A stretch of 64,000 bases of DNA, taken from NCBI GenBank assembly GCA_947501215.1, contig CANMUS010000003.1, positions 372,001 to 436,000 of the forward strand, given 5' to 3'. The notes under the pieces were generated by a model. That model was not told the DNA's origin, made no database searches, and saw only the letters and a list, made by a program, of their open reading frames with translations. Below, one piece after another: positions 28,104 to 35,850 of the stretch; within the stretch, counting starts at the first letter, position 1, and each line of letters opens with the position of its first letter. Origin of the DNA: an uncultured Erythrobacter sp. (lineage in GTDB: Bacteria > Pseudomonadota > Alphaproteobacteria > Sphingomonadales > Sphingomonadaceae). The translations under genes were made by a program, and so were the position numbers.

Positions 28104-29396
28104 ATGAGCGCTTCACTCAAATCTGCCATGCCCGGCAACCGCGATGCCTTCGCTGCATTCCTGTGCGACGAAGCGGCGCTCGACGTGTTGCGCCCGGTGG
28201 TCATCGAACTCGGCTGGCAGCCCGAGAAATGCAACAAGGGCGGGCTTCGCAATGCGATCCAGGCCCTGTCGGTCTCGGCCAGTCCGAATATCCTGATGGT
28301 CGACCTGTCGGAAAGCGGCGACCCGCTCAACGACATCAACGCGCTGGCCGAGGTTTGCGAGCCCGGCACGGTGGTGATCGCGATCGGTCAGGTGAACGAC
28401 GTGCGCCTTTATCGCGACCTGCTCGCGAGCGGGATACACGACTACCTCCTGAAGCCGCTCAGCGCGAGCGTGCTGCGCGATTCGCTCAATCAGGCACAGG
28501 CGGTCTTCGCGGCTCCTCGAATGAGCGACGAGGACAAGGCCAAGCGCCATATCTCGACCGCCGTCATCGGTACGCGTGGAGGCGTCGGGGCATCGACGCT
28601 CGCAACGTCGCTGGCCTGGAACTTTGCCGCCGAACGTAACCTCGCGACGGCCATGCTGGACCTCGACGTGCATTTCGGCACCGGTGCCTTGACGCTCGAT
28701 CTCGAACCGGGGCGCGGACTGACCGACGCGATCGACAACCCCAGCCGCATCGACGGGCTGTTCATCGAACGCGCCATGATCCGTGCGAACGAGAATCTCG
28801 CAATCCTGTCGGCCGAGGCGCCGATCAACCAGCCGTTGATGACCGACGGATCGGCATTCATGCAGCTACAGGACGAATTCAAGCATGCGTTCGACATGAC
28901 CGTGCTCGATATGCCGCGCAACATGATGATCAACTTCCCTCACCTTCTGAACGAGGTGAATATAGTGGTCCTCGCGGCGGAAATGTCGCTTGCCTCCGCA
29001 CGCGATACGATCCGTATCCTGTCGTGGCTGAAGACCAACGCCCCGCACGCTACGCCGCTGATTGTGGCGAACAAGGTGCAGCCGGGCGCAGCCGAAATCA
29101 GCAAGGCCGACTTCGAAGCTTCCATCGAACGCAAGATCGACGTCATCATTCCGTACGACCAGAAGGCCGCGGCCAATGCGGCCAAGCTGGGCAAGACCTT
29201 CCTCGAGGCCAATAGCGGAGCGAAGGCTGCGGCGGCGATCAAGCAGGTCAGCCAGCAGGTCATCCGTCTGGGTCATGACGACGAGGACGAGGGCGAAACC
29301 GAAAGCGGCAAGAAGTCGCTGCTCGGAGGCCTCGACCTCAAGGGCCTGCTTTCGAAAAAGAAAGAGCCCGTGGCAGCTGCGGAAGCGGTCGAATAA
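28104..29396 (+). CDS. cpaE: Pilus localisation ATPase CpaE/TadZ
   Basis: 430 residues. The N-terminal half is a degenerate response-regulator receiver (ILMVDLSESGDPL with D67, then HDYLLKPLS); the C-terminal half is a MinD/ParA-like ATPase with the deviant Walker A GTRGGVGASTL (156-166), in which Arg replaces the usual first Lys, as is normal for CpaE. It targets the pilus machine to a cell pole. The downstream gap to tadB is 72 bases and contains no cpaF, which normally follows cpaE. Confidence 0.93.
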   Translation: MSASLKSAMPGNRDAFAAFLCDEAALDVLRPVVIELGWQPEKCNKGGLRNAIQALSVSASPNILMVDLSESGDPLNDINALAEVCEPGTVVIAIGQVNDVRLYRDLLASGIHDYLLKPLSASVLRDSLNQAQAVFAAPRMSDEDKAKRHISTAVIGTRGGVGASTLATSLAWNFAAERNLATAMLDLDVHFGTGALTLDLEPGRGLTDAIDNPSRIDGLFIERAMIRANENLAILSAEAPINQPLMTDGSAFMQLQDEFKHAFDMTVLDMPRNMMINFPHLLNEVNIVVLAAEMSLASARDTIRILSWLKTNAPHATPLIVANKVQPGAAEISKADFEASIERKIDVIIPYDQKAAANAAKLGKTFLEANSGAKAAAAIKQVSQQVIRLGHDDEDEGETESGKKSLLGGLDLKGLLSKKKEPVAAAEAVE

Positions 29397-29468
29397 GCGC
29401 GGTGCCCGCATCCGCCCCAGAGCGGACGGCGCGGCAACCGAACGAACGGATAGGGACGGAGTCAGCGA

Positions 29469-30440
29469 ATGGATATCATTCAGGTCGTATTGCTAGCTGT
29501 CGGGGTGCTCGCCCTGCTGGTCATCGGCTATACGCTGATTGCCGGCCCCGATGCTGCCAAGGCCAGCCAGCGGCGTCTGCAGCAAGTCCGCTACCGGCAT
29601 TCGGAAAGCACCGATGCCAAGGTGGAATCGCAGCTTAAGAAGGCGATTGCCTCGCGCCGGCCGAAGCGGCACGCGGCCGCCGGCTCGACGTCGCGCATCG
29701 ATGCGCTCGCGATCCGGCTCGACCGGTCGGGCAAGAACTGGTCGCTGAGCCAGTATGCCTATGTCTCGATCGGCATCGGTCTGGCGATTGCGACCTTGCT
29801 GTTCCTGCGCTCCGGATCGCTGCCGCTATCCTTCGGCATCGGCGTGCTCGCCGGCGCGGGCCTTCCCCACTTTTTCGTTGGCCGGCAGATCAACAAACGT
29901 ACCGCGCAATTCAATGCGAAGTTTCCGGACGCGATCGAACTGCTCGTGCGCGGTTTGCGCTCGGGTCTTCCGGTAACGGAAACGCTGGCAGTCGTATCGC
30001 AGGAAGTCCCTGGCCCGGTCGGCCAAGAATTCCGCGGTATCGTGGAGCGCATCAAGATCGGCAAGACCATGGAGGATTCGCTCCAGGACACCGCCGACCG
30101 CCTGGGTATCCCGGAGTTCAATTTCTTCTGCATCACGCTGGCGATCCAGCGCGAAACCGGCGGCAACCTCGCAGAGACGCTGTCGAACCTTTCCGATGTG
30201 CTGCGCAAGCGTTCGCAGATGAAGCTGAAGATCAAGGCGATGAGTTCGGAGTCGAAAGCATCGGCCTACATCGTCGGCTCGCTGCCCTTCATCGTCTTCT
30301 GCCTCGTCTACTGGATGAACCCCGAATATCTCTCCGGGTTCTTCACCGACGATCGCCTCATCGTCGCCGGCCTTGCCGGTCTCACATGGATGAGCATCGG
30401 AGGCTTCATCATGGCCAAGATGGTCAACTTCAAAATCTGA
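29469..30440 (+). CDS. tadB: Flp pilus inner-membrane protein TadB
   Basis: 323 residues. One of the paired platform proteins (CpaG). There is an N-terminal transmembrane helix, two more before residue 145, then the GspF/T2SSF domain (FPDAIELLVRGLRSGLPVTETLAVVSQEVPGPVG and FFCITLAIQRETGGNLAETLSNLSDVLRKR), and a final transmembrane pair. The GspF signature is complete. It would normally contact the CpaF ATPase, which this operon does not encode. Confidence 0.93.
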   Translation: MDIIQVVLLAVGVLALLVIGYTLIAGPDAAKASQRRLQQVRYRHSESTDAKVESQLKKAIASRRPKRHAAAGSTSRIDALAIRLDRSGKNWSLSQYAYVSIGIGLAIATLLFLRSGSLPLSFGIGVLAGAGLPHFFVGRQINKRTAQFNAKFPDAIELLVRGLRSGLPVTETLAVVSQEVPGPVGQEFRGIVERIKIGKTMEDSLQDTADRLGIPEFNFFCITLAIQRETGGNLAETLSNLSDVLRKRSQMKLKIKAMSSESKASAYIVGSLPFIVFCLVYWMNPEYLSGFFTDDRLIVAGLAGLTWMSIGGFIMAKMVNFKI

Positions 30441-30459
30441 GCAGGGAAGAGACAGACCC

Positions 30460-31461
30460 ATGGACCCCTCCACCGGCCCAACGCTTCTCGGTGTCGACGT
30501 CATGTTCGTCGGCTCGATCCTCGCCGGGATCGCAGCGCTCGCAGTATTGTTCGCAATCTACACGGCGGTCACGATCCGGGACCCGATGGCGAAGCGCGTC
30601 AAGGCGCTCGAAGGTCGTCGCGAGGAGCTGAAAAGCGGCCTTGTGACGTCCAGTGCGAAAAAGCGCCAGAGCCTGGTGCGCAAGACCGATACGACCGAGA
30701 AGATCAAGGACACGCTCGGTAGCATGAAGGTGCTGCAGCAGAGCCAGGTCGAAGCTGTTCAGCAGAAGCTGGCCCATGCGGGCTTCCGCAACAAGGAGCT
30801 GGCGGTGTACATCATCGCCGCGCGCATGATCCTGCCGGTCCTTCTCGGCGGGGCCGCCTTCACCTGCATCTTCCTGCTCGACATGTTCCCCGACTGGGGC
30901 GCGATCAAGCGTAACGGCGCGCTCGCGGCATCCGTCTTCGCCGGGTACAAGGGGCCGGAACTCTATATCGGCAACATCGCCAAGAAGCGCTCCGACGCAA
31001 TCCGCAAGGGTCTGCCCGACGCACTCGACCTGCTGGTCATCTGCGCGGAAGCCGGTCTCACGGTCGATGCCGCCTTCAACCGCGTCGCCAGGGAATTGGG
31101 TCGTGCCTATCCGGAACTCGGAGACGAATTCACCCTGACCGCGATCGAGTTGTCGTTCCTGAACGAACGCCGCCAAGCCTTCAACAACCTCGCCTATCGC
31201 GTCGATCTCGATGCGGTGAAGGGCGTGGTCACGACCATGGTTCAGACCGAGAAGTACGGTACGCCGCTGGCTTCGGCATTGCGAGTGCTCTCCGCCGAAT
31301 TCCGCAACGAGCGGATGATGCGGGCCGAGGAAAAGGCCGCGCGCCTCCCGGCGATCATGACCGTGCCGCTGATCCTTTTCATCCTGCCGGTGCTCTTCAT
31401 CGTCATCCTGGGCCCTGCGGCCTGTTCAATCGGCGACGCGTTCAGCGGCGGGATCGGATAG
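30460..31461 (+). CDS. tadC: Flp pilus inner-membrane protein TadC
   Basis: 333 residues. The second platform protein (CpaH). It has an N-terminal helix, a mid-protein hydrophobic pair and a C-terminal T2SSF domain (LPDALDLLVICAEAGLTVDAAFNRVARELGRAYPELGDEF with NLAYRVDLDAVKGVVTTMVQTE), then a C-terminal helix (PLILFILPVLFIVILGP). It starts 19 bases after tadB and is the last pilus gene; the next gene is convergent, with a shared hairpin at 31489-31521. No tadE/tadF pseudopilin or tadD follows. Confidence 0.93.
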   Translation: MDPSTGPTLLGVDVMFVGSILAGIAALAVLFAIYTAVTIRDPMAKRVKALEGRREELKSGLVTSSAKKRQSLVRKTDTTEKIKDTLGSMKVLQQSQVEAVQQKLAHAGFRNKELAVYIIAARMILPVLLGGAAFTCIFLLDMFPDWGAIKRNGALAASVFAGYKGPELYIGNIAKKRSDAIRKGLPDALDLLVICAEAGLTVDAAFNRVARELGRAYPELGDEFTLTAIELSFLNERRQAFNNLAYRVDLDAVKGVVTTMVQTEKYGTPLASALRVLSAEFRNERMMRAEEKAARLPAIMTVPLILFILPVLFIVILGPAACSIGDAFSGGIG

Positions 31462-31488
31462 CCCGAACCACGATATTTGGGACTAAGC

Positions 31489-31521
31489 GAAAGCCTGGCC
31501 GGCTCAGTCGGCCAGGCTTTC
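31489..31521. terminator. Hairpin between tadC and the MarR gene
   Basis: A 12-bp perfect inverted repeat (GAAAGCCTGGCC / GGCCAGGCTTTC) with a 9-base loop. It begins 27 bases after the tadC stop and covers the last codons of the convergent MarR gene, so it can act on both transcripts. Neither side has a long T-run, so efficiency is uncertain. Confidence 0.55.
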
Positions 31522-31974
31522 CGCGTCGAAGTCCCCGGCATTGTCGCGCACGCGGGCGAGCATGTCGCGCAGCGCCTCGCGCTCGTCGGGGCTCAGCACG
31601 TCGAACAGCTCTTCCTCGATCTTGCGCGCCAGCGGCATGATCCCGGCGTGTACAGCCCTGCCCTCCGCCGTCAGCTCCAGCATGTGCGAGCGGCCGTCCT
31701 TCGCATTGGGCGAGCGCTGCACGAGGCCGCGGTCCTCCAGCCGCTTGCAGGCGCGGTTGACCGGAACCTTGTCCATCAGGGTGAGCTGCGAGAGATCCCG
31801 CTGCGTCAGCGCGCCGCCATCGCCCAGCACCGCCATGATCCGCCACTCGGTCGTCTTGAGCGCGAACCGCTTGCGATACTGTTCGGCAATCCGGGTCGAG
31901 ACCGCATTCGAGGCGATCGAGAGCTGGTAGGGCAGGAAGTCGGCAAGGCGCGGGGCGAGTTGATGCTTCGGCAT
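31504..31974 (-). CDS. MarR-family transcriptional regulator
   Basis: 156 residues from ATG 31974; a TTG at 32004 is in frame but has no better ribosome site, while AAGGA precedes the ATG. Winged-helix core: ALKTTEWRIMAVLGDGGALTQRDLSQLTLMDKVPVNRACKRLEDRGLVQRS, followed by the wing (DGRSHMLELTAEGRAVHAGI) and a C-terminal dimerisation helix. MarR proteins respond to small aromatic or acyl ligands. It lies 67 bases downstream of the enoyl-CoA hydratase gene on the same strand, so they may form one unit and the regulator may act on it, but that is inference. Confidence 0.88.
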   Translation of the reverse strand: MPKHQLAPRLADFLPYQLSIASNAVSTRIAEQYRKRFALKTTEWRIMAVLGDGGALTQRDLSQLTLMDKVPVNRACKRLEDRGLVQRSPNAKDGRSHMLELTAEGRAVHAGIMPLARKIEEELFDVLSPDEREALRDMLARVRDNAGDFDAESLAD

Positions 31975-32041
31975 CCCGCCATCCTTACCCCCCAACGCAC
32001 TCAAGGCAACCCGGTTGCGCGGGTGACTATCTCGCCTGCAA

Positions 32042-32926
32042 CTACTTGTATTGCGGTTCGTCCCACCACGGGTAGAAGTCCGGCATGTCGCTGCTCACCG
32101 TATCGGGATACTCCGGCGCGCGTTTCTCGAGGAAGCTGGCGATCCCTTCCTTCGCGTCGTTGCTGCGGCTGAGGCGATAGATCGCGCGGCTATCCACCCG
32201 GTGCGCGTCCATCGGGTGACCGCCCGCGCCATTGTGCCACAGCATCGCGCGCGTCATCGCGACCGATACGGCAGAGGTGTTGTCCGCGATCTCCCGCGCG
32301 AGGCCGACGGCCGCATCCATCAGGTCGCCCTGCGGATGGACCGAGCGCACGAGCCCGCGTTCCAGCGCCTCGCCCGCATCGATGAGGCGGCCAGTCATGC
32401 ACCATTCCAGCGCGGTCTGCATGCCGACCAGCCGCGGCAGGAACCAGCTGCTCGCCGCCTCGGGCACGATCCCGCGCCGCGCGAAGACGAAGCCGAAGCG
32501 CGCATTGTCGCTGCACAGGCGGATGTCGAACGGCAACTGCATCGTCACGCCGACGCCCACCGCAACGCCGCTACAGGCACCGATTAGCGGCTTCTTCGAC
32601 TGGAACAGCCGCAGCGTCAGCCGCCCGCCCCCGTCGCGCACGCGCTCGTCCGAGAGGTCCTCCACCGGGTTCGGATCGGAGAACACGTGCCCCCCGCTCC
32701 CGTCTGGATTCTTGGGGGGCGTCAGGTCCGCGCCGGCGCAGAAGGCCCGATCGCCGTGCCCCGTCACGATTACCGCCCGCACGCTGTCGTCTGCATCGGT
32801 CGTGTCGAGCGCATCGATGAACTCGTCCATCATCGTGCGGGTGAAGGCGTTCATCTTCTCCGGACGGTGGAGCGTGACGGTGGCGATGCCATCGGCGATA
32901 TCGAGCTGGATCTGCGTGTAGGGCAT
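32042..32926 (-). CDS. Enoyl-CoA hydratase/isomerase family protein
   Basis: 294 residues from ATG 32926. Crotonase fold: VTLHRPEKMNAFTRTMMDEF, the oxyanion-hole segment HGDRAFCAGADL and GACSGVAVGVGVTMQLPFDIRLCSD. In classical hydratases the first catalytic Glu lies in the second segment, where this protein has Gly (GVAVGVG); the second Glu is kept in RRGIVPEAASSW. Hydratase activity is therefore less certain than membership of the family, and an isomerase or other CoA role is possible. The upstream region holds a long inverted repeat at 32958-32984. Confidence 0.86.
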   Translation of the reverse strand: MPYTQIQLDIADGIATVTLHRPEKMNAFTRTMMDEFIDALDTTDADDSVRAVIVTGHGDRAFCAGADLTPPKNPDGSGGHVFSDPNPVEDLSDERVRDGGGRLTLRLFQSKKPLIGACSGVAVGVGVTMQLPFDIRLCSDNARFGFVFARRGIVPEAASSWFLPRLVGMQTALEWCMTGRLIDAGEALERGLVRSVHPQGDLMDAAVGLAREIADNTSAVSVAMTRAMLWHNGAGGHPMDAHRVDSRAIYRLSRSNDAKEGIASFLEKRAPEYPDTVSSDMPDFYPWWDEPQYK

Positions 32927-32957
32927 ATGTTGGTTTTCTCTCCTCTCAGTACCACGA

Positions 32958-32984
32958 CATGGACCGCATGTTACACGGTCCATG
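32958..32984. promoter_or_regulatory. Inverted-repeat operator candidate upstream of the enoyl-CoA hydratase gene
   Basis: Perfect 9-bp arms CATGGACCG / CGGTCCATG separated by 9 bases, with a second nested palindrome (ACATG / CATGT) overlapping the left arm. It sits 32-58 bases upstream of the start codon, where a repressor site would be expected. Such spaced palindromes suit a TetR- or MarR-type dimer; the neighbouring MarR protein is one candidate. Confidence 0.45.
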
Positions 32985-33123
32985 CAAGAAAAAACCTGCC
33001 GACGTCGCATGGATTGTCTCTCGCAACACAGGTGCGAGCCAGAGGTCGAGCTGCTTCAGGCGTGGGACGAACGATCGTCATCACGCCCCGCATAATCGGC
33101 CCTTGCCAAGTAGGAAATCCCGC

Positions 33124-33684
33124 TCAGGGCGTGGCGCCGCCGTCGGGATTGAGGAAGCCTTCCATTTCCGGCACCGGCCGCGCAGCCGCCTCTTCCTCGG
33201 TCGTCGCCGTGCCGTTGGCCGCGATATCATCGAGCAGCCACTTCATCTCCGCGATTTCCTTGCGCTGCGCCTTGATGATCGAATTGGCGAGTTCCTGCAC
33301 CCGCTTGTCCTCGATATGCGCGCGTTCGCTGGTGAGGATGGCGATCGAGTGGTGCGGGACCATCGCCGACATCCATTCGCTGTCGTCGATCGTCTGCTGG
33401 CTGCGGGCGAGCCACAGCGCCACGGCGAAGGTGAGCACCGACACACCAATGATGATCCAGTTCTTCGCCCTGTTCTTGTACATGCCCCCCATGAAGGCGA
33501 GCATGACCACAGCCATCACCGCGCCCATCACGAAGGTCATCCAGAACCGCGTCTCGCTCCACATGACATGGTCGAGCTGGTAGGTGTTGAGGTACATCAG
33601 GCCGAACATGATCGCGGTGGAGGTCCCCACCATCGCCATGAACCGCTTGTAATTGCCTTCGTGCTTGCCGTGTTCGTTTGTCAT
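33124..33684 (-). CDS. DUF305 membrane protein of the copper cluster
   Basis: 186 residues. Three transmembrane helices (about residues 15-32, 46-68, 74-93) are followed by a DUF305 domain facing the periplasm: MVPHHSIAILTSERAHIEDKRVQEL (MVPHH at 108-112) and IIKAQRKEIAEMKWLL. DUF305 proteins are ferritin-like four-helix bundles often found with copper-resistance genes; the conserved His and Met suggest metal binding. It starts 24 bases after csoR on the same strand and is presumably de-repressed with it by copper. The C-terminus is Glu/Pro-rich and disordered. Confidence 0.86.
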   Translation of the reverse strand: MTNEHGKHEGNYKRFMAMVGTSTAIMFGLMYLNTYQLDHVMWSETRFWMTFVMGAVMAVVMLAFMGGMYKNRAKNWIIIGVSVLTFAVALWLARSQQTIDDSEWMSAMVPHHSIAILTSERAHIEDKRVQELANSIIKAQRKEIAEMKWLLDDIAANGTATTEEEAAARPVPEMEGFLNPDGGATP

Positions 33685-33708
33685 CGTCGGCCCCCTATCG
33701 GTATTTTT

Positions 33709-33978
33709 TCAGCGCTTCGTTTTCGCGAACAAATCGACCAGTTCGGAGAACTTCTGCCGCTGCTCGTCCTCGTCGCCCGAGGCGATGGCTCCGGCGACGC
33801 AATGCGCCGCGTGATTGCGCAGGATTTCGTCCTCCGCCCGCGCCAGGGCCGATTTGATCGCCTGGATCTGGTGCAGGATGTCGATGCAATAGCGGTCTTC
33901 CGCAACCATCTGCTGCACGCCGCGCACTTGCCCCTCGATCCGTTTCAGCCGGTTTCCGATTGCTTGTGTGTCACTCAT
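33709..33978 (-). CDS. csoR: Copper-sensing repressor CsoR
   Basis: 89 residues, all-helical CsoR/RcnR/FrmR family (RLKRIEGQVRGVQQMV, then DILHQIQAIKSALARAE). The Cu(I) ligands of CsoR are conserved with exact spacing: C31, H56 and C60 (25 and 4 residues apart, as Cys36-His61-Cys65 of the M. tuberculosis protein). This separates it from FrmR and RcnR. Copper binding would release it from the G/C-rich operator at 33997-34013, which lies between this gene and the divergent copA. Confidence 0.92.
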   Translation of the reverse strand: MSDTQAIGNRLKRIEGQVRGVQQMVAEDRYCIDILHQIQAIKSALARAEDEILRNHAAHCVAGAIASGDEDEQRQKFSELVDLFAKTKR

Positions 33979-33996
33979 GACCCTGTTCGCCCTTGA

Positions 33997-34013
33997 ATAC
34001 CCTAGGGGGGTAT
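33997..34013. promoter_or_regulatory. CsoR operator between csoR and copA
   Basis: The 17-base pseudo-palindrome ATACCCTAGGGGGGTAT matches the CsoR operator pattern (TACCC, G-run, GGTA) known from Gram-positive copper operons. It is 19 bases from the csoR start and 32 bases from the copA start, so one site can control both directions. Confidence 0.78.
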
Positions 34014-34044
34014 CTTAGACGGGGTTTCAGGAGATACAACTCGA

Positions 34045-35850
34045 GTGACCGCATTGCATACCGACCGCCGGAAATTCATGCTCGGCTCGACCGGCCTGCT
34101 GGCCAGCGGCCTCGCCATGCCCGCTTGGGCGCGGGGCGAGAGCCTGTCCCACGCGCGGCAGGGTTTCGGAGAAGTTTCGGGCGAACGCATCGCCCTTTCG
34201 GTGGACCGGCATCATTTCGGTGTCGGCGCTCGCAGTGGCCATGCCATCGCGGTCAACGGCACGGTGCCCGGTCCTCTGGTGCGCCTGCGCGAAGGGCAGA
34301 ATGTCCGCATCGAAGTGACGAACAATCTGGCGGAAGATACCTCGATCCACTGGCACGGGCTGCTGCTGCCGTTCCAGTTCGACGGGGTGCCGGGCGTAAG
34401 CTTCCCCGGCATCAAACCTAGCGAGACCTTCACCTACGAATTCCCGATCCGGCAGAGCGGCACCTATTGGTGGCACAGCCATTCGGGCTTGCAGGAGCAG
34501 GAGGGCCATTACGGCCCCATCGTCATCGAGAGCGCCGAACCCGATCCGCGCTACGACCGCGACTATGTCGTGCTGCTGAGCGAGTTCAGCCCGCGCCACC
34601 CGCACGAGATTGCGCGCATGCTCAAGGTCGGCGAGCATTACTTCAACTACCAGATGCAGACCGCCAGCGAAGGCGATATGCCGCTGGACGAGCGGCTGAT
34701 GTGGGGCGGGATGCGGATGAACCCGCGCGACATTTCGGATGTCACTGGCGCGACCTACACCTTCCTCGTCAACGGGCACGGGCCGATGGACGGGCTCGAA
34801 TATCTGTTCGCGCCGGGCGAGCGGGTGCGACTGCGGATCATCAACGGCTCCGCCATGACCTTCTTCAATATCCGCATTCCCGGCGTGCCGATGACGGTGA
34901 TCGCAGCCGACGGGATGGATGTCGCGCCGGTCGAAGTGGACGAGTTCCAGATCGGCGTGGCGGAGACCTATGACGTGATCGTCAGGCCGCCCGCGGGCAG
35001 CCACGCGCTTGTCGCCGAAGCGATGGACCGCAGCGGCATGGGGCTGGCTTCGCTCACCTCGCACAAGGGCCATCGCGCCACCCCGCCCCCGCTGCGCGAG
35101 CCGGTGACGCTGACGATGGCGGACATGGGCATGGGTTCAATGGACGGCGCACACGGCGGCGCGATGAACCACGATGCGCATGGTGGTCACGGCGGGATGG
35201 ACCATTCGGGCATGAACCATGGCGGCGGCGAAGCAAGCCCTGCGATGGATCATGGCGCGATGGATCACGGATCGATGGACCATTCGATGCGCGATACCTC
35301 GAAACTGCCGCCCGACGTGAAGGTCGGCCCCGGGATCGACATGGTCGCGCCCATGCCGATGGACCGGATGGACTTCCCCGGCCTCGGCCTCGACACGGTC
35401 GATCACCGCGTGCTGCGCTATACCGACCTGAAGGCCGCGCGGCCGAACCCGCATCGCATGCCGACCCGCCAGCTGACCATCCACCTGACCGGGAACATGG
35501 AACGCTACATGTGGAGCTTCGACGGCGAGAAATTCTCCGCCGTCACCGACGATCCGATCCGCTTCGCCTATGACGAGCGCGTGCGCGTGAAACTGGTCAA
35601 CGACACGATGATGGCGCACCCGATCCACCTGCACGGCCATTTCTTCGAACTGGTCAATGGTGCAGGGATGATGGACCAGCCGCTGAAGCACACGGTGGTG
35701 GTCCAGCCGGGCAGCACCGCCACCTTCGACGTAACCGCGAACGAGCCGGGCGACTGGGCCTTCCACTGCCACCTGCTCTACCACATGCATGCCGGCATGA
35801 TGCAGACGGTGACCGTGCGTCCGTTCCCGGCGGCGGAGGACGAAGCATGA
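34045..35850 (+). CDS. copA: Multicopper oxidase CopA (copper resistance)
   Basis: 601 residues from GTG 34045, with AGGAGA at 34029-34034. The Tat signal is DRRKFMLGSTGLLASGLAMPAWA, so it is exported folded to the periplasm. All four copper-ligand motifs are present: HWHG (102-105), HSH (144-146), HPIHLHGH (525-532) and HCHLLYHMHAGM (574-585), giving the type 1, 2 and 3 centres. A Met/His/Asp-rich insert at about 361-415 (repeats of MDHG and MNHG) is typical of CopA and probably binds extra Cu(I). It oxidises Cu(I) to the less toxic Cu(II). The 3' end overlaps copB by four bases. Confidence 0.95.
   Translation: MTALHTDRRKFMLGSTGLLASGLAMPAWARGESLSHARQGFGEVSGERIALSVDRHHFGVGARSGHAIAVNGTVPGPLVRLREGQNVRIEVTNNLAEDTSIHWHGLLLPFQFDGVPGVSFPGIKPSETFTYEFPIRQSGTYWWHSHSGLQEQEGHYGPIVIESAEPDPRYDRDYVVLLSEFSPRHPHEIARMLKVGEHYFNYQMQTASEGDMPLDERLMWGGMRMNPRDISDVTGATYTFLVNGHGPMDGLEYLFAPGERVRLRIINGSAMTFFNIRIPGVPMTVIAADGMDVAPVEVDEFQIGVAETYDVIVRPPAGSHALVAEAMDRSGMGLASLTSHKGHRATPPPLREPVTLTMADMGMGSMDGAHGGAMNHDAHGGHGGMDHSGMNHGGGEASPAMDHGAMDHGSMDHSMRDTSKLPPDVKVGPGIDMVAPMPMDRMDFPGLGLDTVDHRVLRYTDLKAARPNPHRMPTRQLTIHLTGNMERYMWSFDGEKFSAVTDDPIRFAYDERVRVKLVNDTMMAHPIHLHGHFFELVNGAGMMDQPLKHTVVVQPGSTATFDVTANEPGDWAFHCHLLYHMHAGMMQTVTVRPFPAAEDEA

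Noticed and set aside
29397-29468. Hidden or decayed cpaF between cpaE and tadB
   Set aside because: The 72 bases contain no ATPase motif in any frame; the gene is absent rather than fragmented here.
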